Both the position numbers and the translations under genes were made by a program. From Brevibacillus choshinensis (GTDB lineage Bacteria; Bacillota; Bacilli; Brevibacillales; Brevibacillaceae): a stretch of DNA of 64,000 nucleotides. This document shows, one piece after another, positions 18,188-25,926 of this stretch. Location: positions 248,065-312,064 of the forward strand of contig NZ_LJJB01000013.1 of the NCBI RefSeq assembly GCF_001420695.1, read 5' to 3'. The stretch's first letter is position 1. The number at the start of each line of letters is the position of its first letter. Under the pieces are notes generated by a model. It saw only the letters and a list, made by a program, of their open reading frames with translations, was not told where the DNA came from and did no database searches.

Positions 18188-18862
18188 ATGAATTTAAAAA
18201 AATTAGCAGGCGAGAAAGCAGTGGAATATATTAGAGATGGAATGACAATTGGGCTAGGTACCGGATCTACCGTTTATTGGACAATACGTAAATTGGGTGA
18301 ATTAGTAAAACAGAGGGAAATACAAATTCGTGCCATCCCTACTTCCCAACAAACAAGTTATTTAGCTAGTGAATTAGGTATTCCACTAGAAACTTTTGCA
18401 CAATCAACAGAATTAGATTTGACAATTGATGGTGCTGATGAGTTTAATTCATCATTGGATCTGATTAAAGGGGGAGGGGGAGCACTCGTACGCGAGAAGT
18501 TAGTCGCAGCTGCTTCTAATCGTCTAATTATAGTGGCAGATGAATCTAAGGCTGTCGAGGAAATCGGAAAATTCCCACTACCTATTGAAGTCGTTCCCTT
18601 TGCATGGGAAGTTACAGCCAAACGGATTGAGGGGTTAAACTGCGTCCCAACATTACGTAGGGTGAATGGTTGCCCATACGTTTCTGACAATGGTAACTAT
18701 ATTTTGGACTGTTCTTTTGGATATATTGAAAATCCAGCTAAACTTGATCGAACAATTAAACTTTTACCCGGTGTTGTTGATACAGGTCTTTTTATATCCA
18801 TGGCCGACACTGTGATCATTGGAACCTCAAATGGGCTAAAAGTATTGTCTAAGAAAAATTGA
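18188..18862 (+). CDS. rpiA: Ribose-5-phosphate isomerase A
   Basis: 224 residues, the normal RpiA length. Signature blocks are GLGTGST (phosphate loop), DGADEF, KGGGGALVREK and LLPGVVDTGLF. It interconverts ribose 5-phosphate and ribulose 5-phosphate in the pentose phosphate pathway. GGAGG precedes the ATG at 18188 by 8 nt. It is an odd neighbour for the quinone genes, but the pentose phosphate pathway feeds NADPH to WrbA-like reductases. It is AT-rich, like the surrounding genes. Confidence 0.93.
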   Translation: MNLKKLAGEKAVEYIRDGMTIGLGTGSTVYWTIRKLGELVKQREIQIRAIPTSQQTSYLASELGIPLETFAQSTELDLTIDGADEFNSSLDLIKGGGGALVREKLVAAASNRLIIVADESKAVEEIGKFPLPIEVVPFAWEVTAKRIEGLNCVPTLRRVNGCPYVSDNGNYILDCSFGYIENPAKLDRTIKLLPGVVDTGLFISMADTVIIGTSNGLKVLSKKN

Positions 18863-18884
18863 GGTTGAAACAGAAATGTGGCGT

Positions 18885-19290
18885 TGTATTTTATTCATTC
18901 TATGTAGGAATTGATATAGGATGCAAATTTCATGTAGTTGCTTGTATATCTTATGAAGAGCTCCAATATCCTAAGGGTTCATGGAAGAAAAAGAAGACAA
19001 TGAAACTATTGCAGATAGTGATGGAATAATGGAATAGCAGGTTGCTTAGAATTCTTAAGGGAAGTGGCAGATCGTAACGGAATTTCTCCGAAGGACTTTT
19101 TTATCCTGTTAGAACCTACTGGGGGAATTACGGCTACATCATCATGAAGGCATTAATAGATATAGGGTACACACTATACCAAGTCAAGAACAAGGAAGTA
19201 AAGGATTTTAGGGAAAGTTCCTTGGGTATTATGGAGAAGTCAGATGAAATAGATGCATGTTTTGACTGGCCTATTGTACGGAAGGTTTGA
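18885..19290 (+). pseudogene. IS110-family transposase remnant
   Basis: No open frame spans this 540-bp gap, but pieces of an IS110 transposase can be read. These are FYVGIDIGCKFHVVA from 18898 and, after a one-base frameshift inside LEPTG at about 19118, GNYGYIIMKALIDIGYTLYQ followed by FRESSLGIMEKSDEIDA. These match the DEDD-type N-terminal domain of IS110 proteins. The C-terminal Ser-containing domain is missing. The copy is dead and marks past transposition at the edge of the variable region. Confidence 0.7.
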
Positions 19291-19401
19291 TAAGTCTAAT
19301 ACTTAATTTTCTAAGGTAAGATTGGCTGAATCGGTTGAAAGCATGCACCAATCCATGTTGTTGAAATGCTAATATTTAATCTTTAGTTGGAGGGTATAGG
19401 A

Positions 19402-20199
19402 ATGCTGGTACTACAAAAAACACAAACGATAGTTCGTTATCAGAATAATAACGGTGAAATATACTATGGAATTGTTGATGGTGACGAAATTTTACAATTG
19501 TCTAATGATTTTACTGAAATTGTAAGCAATGAACTGAAATTTGATGGCGTAATAGTTGCTTTTGGCAATGTGAAAATTTTAGAGCCTGTTGTACCCACAA
19601 AAGTAGTTAACTTCGGCTGGACATACGCTGGACATGCAAAAGAGACTGGGGGACAAGCCAATCTCAAGGAACCGTTTTTGCTCTTAAAACCACCTTCTTC
19701 TTTGATTCCAGATGGGGCGGATATCATTCTTCCTTCAAGTGAATTAACCAAGCAGGTGGAAATGGAGGGGGAAGTAGCACTCATTATTGGGAAACGGGGT
19801 AAAAATATAAAAGAAGAGGACGCATTAGATTATGTTTTTGGTTGTACTATATTTAATGATGTGACTGCTAGAGATCTTACAAAAACCGATCCCCAGTTCA
19901 CACGCGGTAAAGGTTTTGATACATTTGGTCCAATTGGTCCGTGGATTGTGACCGGTATAGATCCATCGAATTTACGAATTGTTACAACTTTGAACGGTAA
20001 AGTTGTACAAGATGGTAATACGAATCAGATGTCACTTTCAATTCCTTTTCTTATTAGTTGGATTTCGCAGGTTATGACACTGGAGCCAGGTGATGTTTTG
20101 GCTACTGGTTCACCTTCTGGTAGTTGTCCAATGAAGTCAGGAGATGTTGTGACCGTGGAAGTAAAGAATATCGGGAAACTATGCAATTATGTAAAATAG
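19402..20199 (+). CDS. Fumarylacetoacetate hydrolase (FAH) family protein
   Basis: About 265 residues. The metal-site blocks MEGEVALIIGKRG and FGCTIFNDVTARDL plus KGFDTFGPIGPWIV and GDVLATGSPSG are typical of the FAH/HpaG C-terminal domain, which works on 2-oxo acids, fumarylpyruvates or oxaloacetate. Start 19402 follows GGAGGG at 7 nt; an in-frame TTG is 15 bp upstream. As an aromatic ring-cleavage follow-up enzyme it fits with the MhqO dioxygenases, but FAH members are diverse. An IS110 scar lies just upstream and Tn7-like ends begin 73 bp downstream. Confidence 0.88.
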   Translation: MLVLQKTQTIVRYQNNNGEIYYGIVDGDEILQLSNDFTEIVSNELKFDGVIVAFGNVKILEPVVPTKVVNFGWTYAGHAKETGGQANLKEPFLLLKPPSSLIPDGADIILPSSELTKQVEMEGEVALIIGKRGKNIKEEDALDYVFGCTIFNDVTARDLTKTDPQFTRGKGFDTFGPIGPWIVTGIDPSNLRIVTTLNGKVVQDGNTNQMSLSIPFLISWISQVMTLEPGDVLATGSPSGSCPMKSGDVVTVEVKNIGKLCNYVK

Positions 20200-20271
20200 T
20201 AATAGAAAAATTATGGACCACTGAGAACTGGAAGAACGCAGCTATCAAAGGCGGTGGCGAATGAATGCAAT

Positions 20272-20478
20272 TGTTCCATAAAAATATAGTTGTAGACTGT
20301 AAAATAAAATATTTGGCCGCAAATTAAAGTAATAGACTGAGAAATAAAGTGTTAGACTGGCGGTCAGCTATTCAACTAGCTGGAGATTAGTTTAAGATCA
20401 AGTGCGGGGAACCGTACTATAAGTAACGGCTGTTCTGTGAAAATAAAGTTCTAGATTGAAAAATAAAGTATTAGAATG
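20272..20478 (+). repeat. Two Tn7-like transposon end arrays in tandem
   Basis: At 20272 TGTTCCAT is followed by four 20-bp units (20280, 20300, 20320, 20340), of which three end in TAGACTG and one is decayed. At 20431 TGTTCTGT is followed by two further units (20439, 20459) reading AAATAAAGT with TAGATTG or TAGAATG ends. The unit and its 20-bp period resemble the TnsB-binding sites of the Tn7 right end, and TGT plus 5 nt resembles its terminus. The stretch 20200-20271 is otherwise empty apart from a short open tail. No tns genes are in the window, so these are remnants or non-autonomous ends. Confidence 0.65.
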
Positions 20479-20486
20479 AGGAAGAG

Positions 20487-20514
20487 TTAACGGGGTTCGA
20501 TGGTTGCATAACAG
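20487..20514 (+). repeat. Dispersed motif copy 1 (ACGGGTTCGATAG family)
   Basis: TTAACGGGGTTCGATGG, with a partner CTAACGGGCAGTTTT at 20557 about 70 bp further on. Between them lies a hairpin (GAGCTGCC / GGCAGCTTC). See the other copies at 21151, 22918, 23292, 23985 and 27177. Confidence 0.55.
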
Positions 20515-20618
20515 TAAGAACAAGAGCTGCCTTCTGAGGCAGCTTCTTTTGTTAACCTAACGGGCAGTTTTCCTCAATAAATTATGTTAAAATATGGATA
20601 AAAATAATCGAGCAAAAC

Positions 20619-20840
20619 GTGATGGGATTTCTCGTGAAATTTAGTTTATATGATGTGGTGAGATTGCTAAAAGATTTCTCCGAAGAAGGTGTATTTAAGG
20701 GAGAGGTTGCAACTGTTGTAGAAGTTTATACAAACCCAATGGAAGGTTACGAATTAGAGTTTGTGGGTGACGGTGGAATTACAAAGGCATTGTTTGCTGT
20801 AAGACCAGGCGACATTGAACTTGCGGGTGAGAGCCATTGA
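20619..20840 (+). CDS. DUF4926 protein
   Basis: 73 residues from a GTG at 20619, or a few fewer from ATG 20622 or GTG 20634; ribosome sites are weak. The blocks KFSLYDVVRLLKDFSEEG and GEVATVVEVY, then YELEFV and the C-terminal RPGDIEL are those of DUF4926, a small SH3-like family often found in toxin-immunity neighbourhoods and in gene arrays. Its function is unknown. It overlaps the next gene by 4 bp (TTGA). Confidence 0.7.
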   Translation: MMGFLVKFSLYDVVRLLKDFSEEGVFKGEVATVVEVYTNPMEGYELEFVGDGGITKALFAVRPGDIELAGESH

Positions 20841-21145
20841 GTATTAGAGTGGATAACGAGAAGTTTGATATTAGTGGAGTCCATAATAAATTTGCTGACT
20901 ATGTGGTTGTTGTCTGTTCTTGTTGTACTGAACAATATTTACATGATGACGAGCATTTAAGGCTCTACTATGATCCTCATGATCATACAAAATGGTTCAT
21001 AACTCATATCGGAATAAATGATCAAACTAAGCATTACCCAATTCCTTGTAAAGGTTGCGGTAAAATAGATTGGGATTTCACCGATTTAAAAGAGCGAGAC
21101 AAAGCTGAAACAGGACCTTGGAGGAATTATATTCGAGGTTGGTGA
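20837..21145 (+). CDS. Cysteine-rich hypothetical protein
   Basis: 102 residues with a TTG start inside the stop codon of the DUF4926 gene, which suggests coupled translation. It holds C-S-C-C near residue 28 and a CKGCGKIDWDF knuckle near residue 74, so a zinc ribbon is possible. I do not recognise the family. Its stop codon lies 5 bp before motif copy 2, as expected for a cassette-type unit. Confidence 0.6.
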   Translation: MSIRVDNEKFDISGVHNKFADYVVVVCSCCTEQYLHDDEHLRLYYDPHDHTKWFITHIGINDQTKHYPIPCKGCGKIDWDFTDLKERDKAETGPWRNYIRGW

Positions 21146-21150
21146 CTACG

Positions 21151-21174
21151 CTAACGGGTTCGATAGCATAACAA
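21151..21174 (+). repeat. Dispersed motif copy 2
   Basis: CTAACGGGTTCGATAG then CATAACAAAA, 5 bp after the preceding gene's stop and 10 bp before a Tn7-like end. Confidence 0.6.
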
Positions 21175-21184
21175 AAGTATCAGA

Positions 21185-21252
21185 TGTGCAGAGATAACAT
21201 AGATATAGACTGATTAATTAAGAATTAGACTGGACAATAAAGTTCTAGACTG
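21185..21252 (+). repeat. Tn7-like transposon end with three 20-bp sites
   Basis: TGTGCAGA at 21185 is followed without gaps by three 20-bp units starting 21193, 21213 and 21233, each ending in TAGACTG. The last, GACAATAAAGTTCTAGACTG, is the closest to the Tn7 right-end site as I recall it. The end reads rightward into the UPF0489 gene. Confidence 0.7.
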
Positions 21253-21337
21253 GGGCCATTTGTCCGAGCAAGGGCAGTTCCTGGTGGAAAAGACGGGGTA
21301 TACAAAAATATAAGAGAGCTCAGCGGAGGTTATCAGA

Positions 21338-22108
21338 GTGGAGTGGTTTCACAATTTTGATTGGAAAGTCGTTTTTCCAGAGCGGCAAATGTACATCATG
21401 CGGCAGCATAATTGGGCGTTTGCGGCATGGGAGATTGAACGGTTGAAAGGGAATCTGCGCCAGCAATCATTGCTTGTGCATGTAGACGCCCATTTGGATG
21501 ATACACCGGACGGAGTGTTTGTCCCTGGCTTGTTAGAGGCAAAAAGTGTAGAGCAGATCATGGCGGTAGCACAAGGGCATGATTATGCGAGCGGACAGGC
21601 CTGTCCACCAGATTGCATGCAAATCGACAATTTTATATGGGCCAGTGTAGCACGAGATACGATCGGAGAAACCATATTTGTCTCTCATCAAGATGACGAG
21701 GTACTGTCGCTCGAGATGCTCCGTTATGATGCGATCCATAAACGAAACGAGAATTGTCAGAACATCATCACCAAACTGCCGGCAGGATGTACGTACACGC
21801 ATCAGCGGTTTCGGGATGTGCTTTCATTTCTCAGCGATGTTGACCAGAAGAAATGGGACACGCAGCAGACCAAGATTCTAGATATTGATCTCGATTATTT
21901 CAACCTGTCTGAGGATGTGACGCCCAGGCTGCAACCGATCGAGGAGATTCGTGCTTCCTTGCATACGCTACGGAACCTTTGCCAGTGGGATGTGATTACC
22001 ATTGCCCTTTCTCCGGAGTATTGCGGCGGAGAAGAGGAGGCTGCATTTTTACTTGGTGCTTTTATGGAGGCGTTCGAGATAGACATCGCCTGTGGGCAGA
22101 GATGGTAG
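21338..22108 (+). CDS. UPF0489 family protein, arginase-like fold
   Basis: 256 residues, GTG start with GGAGG 8 nt upstream. Motifs LLVHVDAHLDD and KILDIDLDYFNL reproduce the D-x-H-x-D and D-x-D metal sites of the arginase/deacetylase fold. The UPF0489 family includes peptide arginases that turn arginine into ornithine in ribosomal peptides. No precursor peptide or other maturation gene is seen nearby, so that role is not supported here. The gene is more GC-rich than the small ORFs around it and begins 86 bp inside a Tn7-like end, which marks it as transferred cargo. Confidence 0.72.
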   Translation: MEWFHNFDWKVVFPERQMYIMRQHNWAFAAWEIERLKGNLRQQSLLVHVDAHLDDTPDGVFVPGLLEAKSVEQIMAVAQGHDYASGQACPPDCMQIDNFIWASVARDTIGETIFVSHQDDEVLSLEMLRYDAIHKRNENCQNIITKLPAGCTYTHQRFRDVLSFLSDVDQKKWDTQQTKILDIDLDYFNLSEDVTPRLQPIEEIRASLHTLRNLCQWDVITIALSPEYCGGEEEAAFLLGAFMEAFEIDIACGQRW

Positions 22109-22122
22109 AGCATGGTTCTAGG

Positions 22123-22163
22123 AAAAAACCTCCCGCTCTCACGTATTCTGTGAGAACGGGAGG
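22123..22163 (+). terminator. Hairpin terminator after UPF0489 gene
   Basis: A long stem AACCTCCCG-CTCTCAC / GTGAGAA-CGGGAGGTT with one mismatch, and only a short T run after it. It lies 15-55 nt after the stop. Confidence 0.6.
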
Positions 22164-22223
22164 TTTGCGCTTCTTCAGGAGAAACAACGTTCGGTCCGCT
22201 TCCTCTTTGGACTAACTTTTCTG

Positions 22224-22721
22224 TTAGCACAGTGCTTTTAGATCTTTAATTTGCTCTATATGTCGTTGCTCGTGTAAATGCAATAGTTCAACCCATTGAT
22301 CTAATGGTAAGTTACCAAAAACAGGATGCTTTACTGCTATTGCCCTCAAAACCGACTTGTCATCTATCTTACTAAGAACATACATTAATTTATTTCTTGA
22401 ATCGTTTAATAATTGAATGATTTGCAGAACTTGAAAAGGTTCGGAACTTGGTTCTGAAATCTTAGGCGCTTGAATCTTATTGGACCTATCTGACACAAAC
22501 TGAATCGGTATGTGTTCTGTGTCGGTTGGTTTCTTTTGATCAAGCCCAAATACAATTGCTTTTGCGAACAAAGTTTCCGTAATAAACAAATGATGACAAA
22601 CCTGAGCTATACTCCATTTTTCCATCTCAAATCTTCGATTGAATTCATCAAAACTTAGAAAAGAAAACTCATTTAACAACTGCTCTCTGGTTTTAATTAA
22701 ATACTCTTCAAATTTATCCAT
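22224..22721 (-). CDS. DinB/YfiT-type protein
   Basis: 165 residues. The first helix LIKTREQLLNEFSFLSFDEFNRR, the His in AQVCHHLFITE and the HLHEQRHIEQIK end give the three-His metal site of the DinB-like four-helix bundle. Such proteins include thiol (bacillithiol) transferases and many of unknown function. AAGGAG lies 8 nt before the ATG at 22721. It is the only intact gene in the array reading on the minus strand. Confidence 0.8.
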   Translation of the reverse strand: MDKFEEYLIKTREQLLNEFSFLSFDEFNRRFEMEKWSIAQVCHHLFITETLFAKAIVFGLDQKKPTDTEHIPIQFVSDRSNKIQAPKISEPSSEPFQVLQIIQLLNDSRNKLMYVLSKIDDKSVLRAIAVKHPVFGNLPLDQWVELLHLHEQRHIEQIKDLKALC

Positions 22722-22917
22722 ACAATTCTCCTTTCGGTTCCAAGTATCCATTTGTTATAACTATGTTCTATCACTTGGTGCTATGCATTTACAAGAGCAA
22801 ATAAAGTGCGGAAAACGCCAAGGAATCCATTAAGAGGAACATACAAGTGCCTTGGGAAGTTGAGGATTTAACACAAAGAGAAATTAAGTAAAGCAGAGAG
22901 CTACGTTTATTATTCAA

Positions 22918-22941
22918 CAATCGGGTTCGATAGCTTAACAG
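22918..22941 (+). repeat. Dispersed motif copy 3
   Basis: ATCGGGTTCGATAG followed by CTTAACAG. The 160 bp before it hold only a short open tail (VPWEVEDLTQREIK, stop near 22890), which may be the end of a lost cassette. Confidence 0.55.
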
Positions 22942-22987
22942 TATGTTGAATCTTAAAGATTCTTCTATAATTAGGGAATGATCTTTA

Positions 22988-23289
22988 ATGGATGAATTAG
23001 ACTTTTTAGAAATACCATGGGAAGCTATAACAGGAGATAGGGCAAATGTATTTAAGATAGAATTAATTCGTGAATTATCGGATTCCCATATACTTTTCGG
23101 AAAAACAGCTACTGCTCTGGCAAATCGTATAGATAATGATGATGTGATTTTTTGGATCAATGAATTAAATAATATGCTGTTGTCCACTTAACATGGTCCG
23201 AAAGCAATTCATTAGATTACCCTAAAACCGAATTGTTTTCGCTTGATGATCTGAGATATCACTGCAAAAGGATATCGGAACTCTATTAA
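22988..23289 (+). pseudogene. Small immunity-like hypothetical gene broken by a frameshift
   Basis: The ATG at 22988 opens 67 residues (MDELDFLEIPWEAITG to INELNNMLLST) that stop at 23191. In another frame the text VVHLTWSESNSLDYPKTELF continues to a stop at 23289, followed 3 bp later by motif copy 4. The two parts join as one protein of about 100 residues if a single base is lost or gained near 23175-23190. The block VVHLTW is like that of small immunity-type proteins. Sequencing error or programmed shift cannot be excluded. Confidence 0.55.
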
Positions 23290-23291
23290 AT

Positions 23292-23312
23292 TTACGGGTT
23301 CGATAATTCAAA
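23292..23312 (+). repeat. Dispersed motif copy 4
   Basis: TTACGGGTTCGATAATTCAA, 3 bp after the stop of the broken gene. A partner AAAACGGGCAGTTTA lies at 23359, about 68 bp further on, the same spacing as at copy 1. The rest to 23487 has no recognisable gene. Confidence 0.6.
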
Positions 23313-23487
23313 AATCCAAACATAAAGGAAGCCTTAACGATCGGATACCTTTTCTAGGAAAACGGGCAGTTTATCTCGGAGCATAAACACAATGGATCGA
23401 TAGTGCAGGATCATAAGCCTTAATAAGCTATTGTGCAGGATAACGAAGAGTGGATACCAGGTGTGTAAGTATAGTAGTTTGGCTGGT

Positions 23488-23988
23488 ATGAAAGAGGTGA
23501 CTGTGTTGGAAAGTGAACATAAACAATACACAGAGAAGGTGTTAAACCATATATTTGTTGGCAGCCAATTAGATGGTGTTAAATTTGGTCTAGGTCCGGG
23601 AGCGTTTTTAATACGTTTTGAGCATTACACAAATCATTCTCCAGACCAACTATGGTTAAACATTGAATCAAGATGGGCTGTGTTCCCTAAAGAAACCCGA
23701 GTTTTTCCTAAATCCGAAGCAGAGATGATAGATTTCTCCGAAGAAGAAGCGTATCAATCAGTATTTTTGTTACGTAGGGAGAAAGTAACTTCCGTTAGAT
23801 TAGGTAGCCTATATCCACATCTACATATTGGATTCGAATCAGGAAAAACACTTTTTGTAAATGGATACCATGATAAGTATGAATGTTGGCAAGCTGGAGA
23901 TGGGCCTGGATACACTGGTCAAGAATGGCTTATAGTAGCGACTCCTGGAGGAGACATCTCTACGTGGGCACCAGATTCGTTTAACTAA
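23488..23988 (+). CDS. Hypothetical protein of immunity-like, beta-rich type
   Basis: About 166 residues from ATG 23488, or 160 from TTG 23506, which has GAGGTG upstream; the start is not certain. The pattern of alternating hydrophobic strands with GSQLDGVKFGLGPGAFLIRFE, EKVTSVRLGSLYPHLHIGFESG and YECWQAGDG recalls the DUF6188-like small proteins, but I cannot confirm it. Its stop codon TAA is part of motif copy 5. Confidence 0.6.
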   Translation: MKEVTVLESEHKQYTEKVLNHIFVGSQLDGVKFGLGPGAFLIRFEHYTNHSPDQLWLNIESRWAVFPKETRVFPKSEAEMIDFSEEEAYQSVFLLRREKVTSVRLGSLYPHLHIGFESGKTLFVNGYHDKYECWQAGDGPGYTGQEWLIVATPGGDISTWAPDSFN

Positions 23989-24006
23989 CGGGTTCGATAG
24001 TTCAAT
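23985..24006 (+). repeat. Dispersed motif copy 5
   Basis: CTAACGGGTTCGATAGTTCAAT. It includes the stop codon of the preceding gene and runs into an inverted Tn7-like array 5 bp later. Confidence 0.65.
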
Positions 24007-24010
24007 GAGG

Positions 24011-24093
24011 CAATCTATAACTTTATAATCCAGTTTAGATCCATGGATAGCTTCATTCTGACGTATAGTCTAAAACTAATTTTCAAATACCTA
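24011..24093 (-). repeat. Inverted Tn7-like site array
   Basis: On the minus strand three 20-bp units are read: TGAAAATTAGTTTTAGACTA (24085-24066), CTATCCATGGATCTAAACTG (24050-24031) and GATTATAAAGTTATAGATTG (24030-24011). Units two and three are exactly adjacent; 15 bp separate one and two. The expected TGT terminus 8 nt outside unit one reads TAG, so the end is decayed or my phase is off. It faces the plus-strand ends at 20272, 20431 and 21185. Confidence 0.5.
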
Positions 24094-24097
24094 GTGA

Positions 24098-24853
24098 CTA
24101 AGAAGACCGGGACTCCTTGTACCATAAGGGTTTCCGGTCTAAAAGTTTATTATCACTGAACACCTGCTCACCATTATCAGTCTCTTTTACTTCTTCTAAT
24201 GCAGTAAGGAGTTCTTGGAATCCACTAACCAGTTTCTCAAAGCAGTAGGAGAGCTTAACCACTGGTTTATTGTTTTGACTCATACTTGTTCCCTCAAACT
24301 CCTCCAATTCACGTTGGATTTCGTCAGGAACCTTTTCGACTACTCCTGGTACATCGAATGGTTTTTCATTCAGTTGCTTTTCAAGGTCCTTGATTTTGCT
24401 TCTGGCCTCATCGTTAATTCCAGACTCTTGCGCCTGCTCAAGCTGAGCGTTCAGCCGTTTTTTTATTGCATCGTGTTCTACCTCTTTCTGTTCTAGTTCA
24501 GCGTACCGCGCGTGTAGCTTCTCTCTTTCGATGCGCTCTTTCTCTGCTTTTTCTTCGCTATTCCGCAGTTGCTCTTCCAATTTCTCTTTCTCTTTGATCG
24601 CTTGCTGCATTTCCTTTATAGCCTTTTGCAAATCACGTGTGGACATATTCTCCACGTCATTCTCTTTTACAAACACTTCCGGTTCACTAACAGGGACACC
24701 GAGCAAAGCTACGGCTTGGGTATAGTTTATGCTGACAAGCAAAAAGGGACGGGCAGTAGAGTGTGGTAGCAGGAAGTTGCTTTCCTCTTCCATCCTTACA
24801 TTAATTCCTTCGAACCTCCGAATACCATCGGACGTTTTGATTAATATCAACAT
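24098..24853 (-). pseudogene. Fragment of phage-type DUF3102 coiled-coil protein
   Basis: 251 open residues. From residue 43 the text INYTQAVALLGVP, FVKENDVENMSTRDLQKAIKE, a long charged coiled coil, and VVEKVPDEIQRELEEFE match the middle and end of phage/plasmid DUF3102 proteins. The N-terminal DUF3102 domain itself is missing and replaced by 40 unrelated residues; the C-terminal 25 residues also look foreign. The gene ends 5 bp from the inverted Tn7-like array, so insertion may have cut it. I regard it as a prophage remnant, though a short coiled-coil product could still be made. Confidence 0.55.
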
Positions 24854-24939
24854 AATTTTTTGGAAGGATGTCTTGATCCTTACGTAACGTAATGCTGTAA
24901 AGTGAGGATACTGGAAAAAGCTAGCAACTAAGAAGGGGG

Positions 24940-25086
24940 ATGATCAGCGCCCGACTGGCCGCCGCACTGGACCATGTCCGCTCCAAGGGAGCCATCGTAG
25001 CCAACGGGATTGAGTCCAGACAAGGCGTTCAATGCTTCACGTTTCAGGACCCGGATGGCAACGGACTGATGGTTGTTCAGAAGTAA
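24940..25086 (+). pseudogene. C-terminal fragment of a VOC/glyoxalase-family protein
   Basis: 48 residues from an ATG with AGGGGG upstream. LAAALDHVRSKGAIVANG and FTFQDPDGNGLMVVQK are the last helix and the metal-ligand strand of a VOC domain. The first two thirds of the domain are absent. GC content is clearly higher than in the cassette ORFs on the left. Confidence 0.6.
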
Positions 25087-25112
25087 AATCAAATCATGAG
25101 GAGGTAATAAAA

Positions 25113-25907
25113 ATGAGAAAAGTAATTTCGAAAGACGGCACCACCATTGCGTTCGATAAAACCGGGAATGGACCGGCGATCGTCCTGATATGCGCTGCAT
25201 TTCAAACTCGTTCGGATCCGATGATGCCGCAGCTTGCTTCGCTTCTGTCGCCCCACTTTACCGTATTTAACTACGACCGCCGGGGGCGTGGGGACAGCGG
25301 CGATACTGCGACGTACGCGGTTGAGCGCGAAGTCGAAGATATCGAAGCTCTCATCAACGAAGCCGGCGGATCGGCATCCGTATTCGGCATGTCTTCCGGT
25401 GCAGTCCTCGCCCTCGAAGCGGCTCGCAAGCTTGCTATCGAGAGTCTGGCATTGTACGAGCCGCCGTTCGTCGTTGACAGCACTCGCCCTCCGCTGCCGG
25501 AGAATTACTTGCCGCAGCTCAAAGAACTGATATCGTCGGGCCACCGAGGCGACGCGGTCGAGTACTTCTTAACGAAGGCAGCCGACGTTCCTGCCGATTT
25601 CGTTGCCTCGATGCGAAGCGCGCCATTCTGGCCGGCGATGGAAGACGTAGCGCACACGTTGGTCTATGACGGCACAATCATGGGTGACACCATGTCGGGC
25701 AACCCTTTGCCAGCCGAGCGGTGGTCTTCCGTCTCGATCCCGACGCTCGTGATGGGAGGAGGGAAAAGTCCCGAGTACCAGCAAAATGCGGTGAAAGCGC
25801 TCGTGAACGTTCTCCCTAATGCAAAGCGCCGCATCCTGGAAGGTCAGGATCATAACGTGGCTCCAGATCTCCTCGCTCCCGTTTTGACTGATTTTTTCTC
25901 CATGTAA
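25113..25907 (+). CDS. Alpha/beta hydrolase
   Basis: 264 residues. The strand block NYDRRGRGDSGDT, the nucleophile in FGMSSGAVLALEAA and the His of GQDHNVAPD identify an alpha/beta hydrolase. In place of the usual HG oxyanion motif it has ICAAFQTR, as in a common subgroup of small soil-bacterial hydrolases. AGGAGG is 8 nt before the ATG at 25113. Together with the two following genes (spacing 19 and 0 bp) it forms an operon of GC-rich genes that look imported. Confidence 0.85.
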   Translation: MRKVISKDGTTIAFDKTGNGPAIVLICAAFQTRSDPMMPQLASLLSPHFTVFNYDRRGRGDSGDTATYAVEREVEDIEALINEAGGSASVFGMSSGAVLALEAARKLAIESLALYEPPFVVDSTRPPLPENYLPQLKELISSGHRGDAVEYFLTKAADVPADFVASMRSAPFWPAMEDVAHTLVYDGTIMGDTMSGNPLPAERWSSVSIPTLVMGGGKSPEYQQNAVKALVNVLPNAKRRILEGQDHNVAPDLLAPVLTDFFSM

Positions 25908-25926
25908 ATTAAAGGAGACTATAGCA

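Noticed and set aside
20556-20580. CTAACGGGCAG as a classic integron attC core
   Set aside because: The two ACGGG elements of the unit are direct and not inverted, and no integron integrase is seen, so I keep it as an unnamed repeat.
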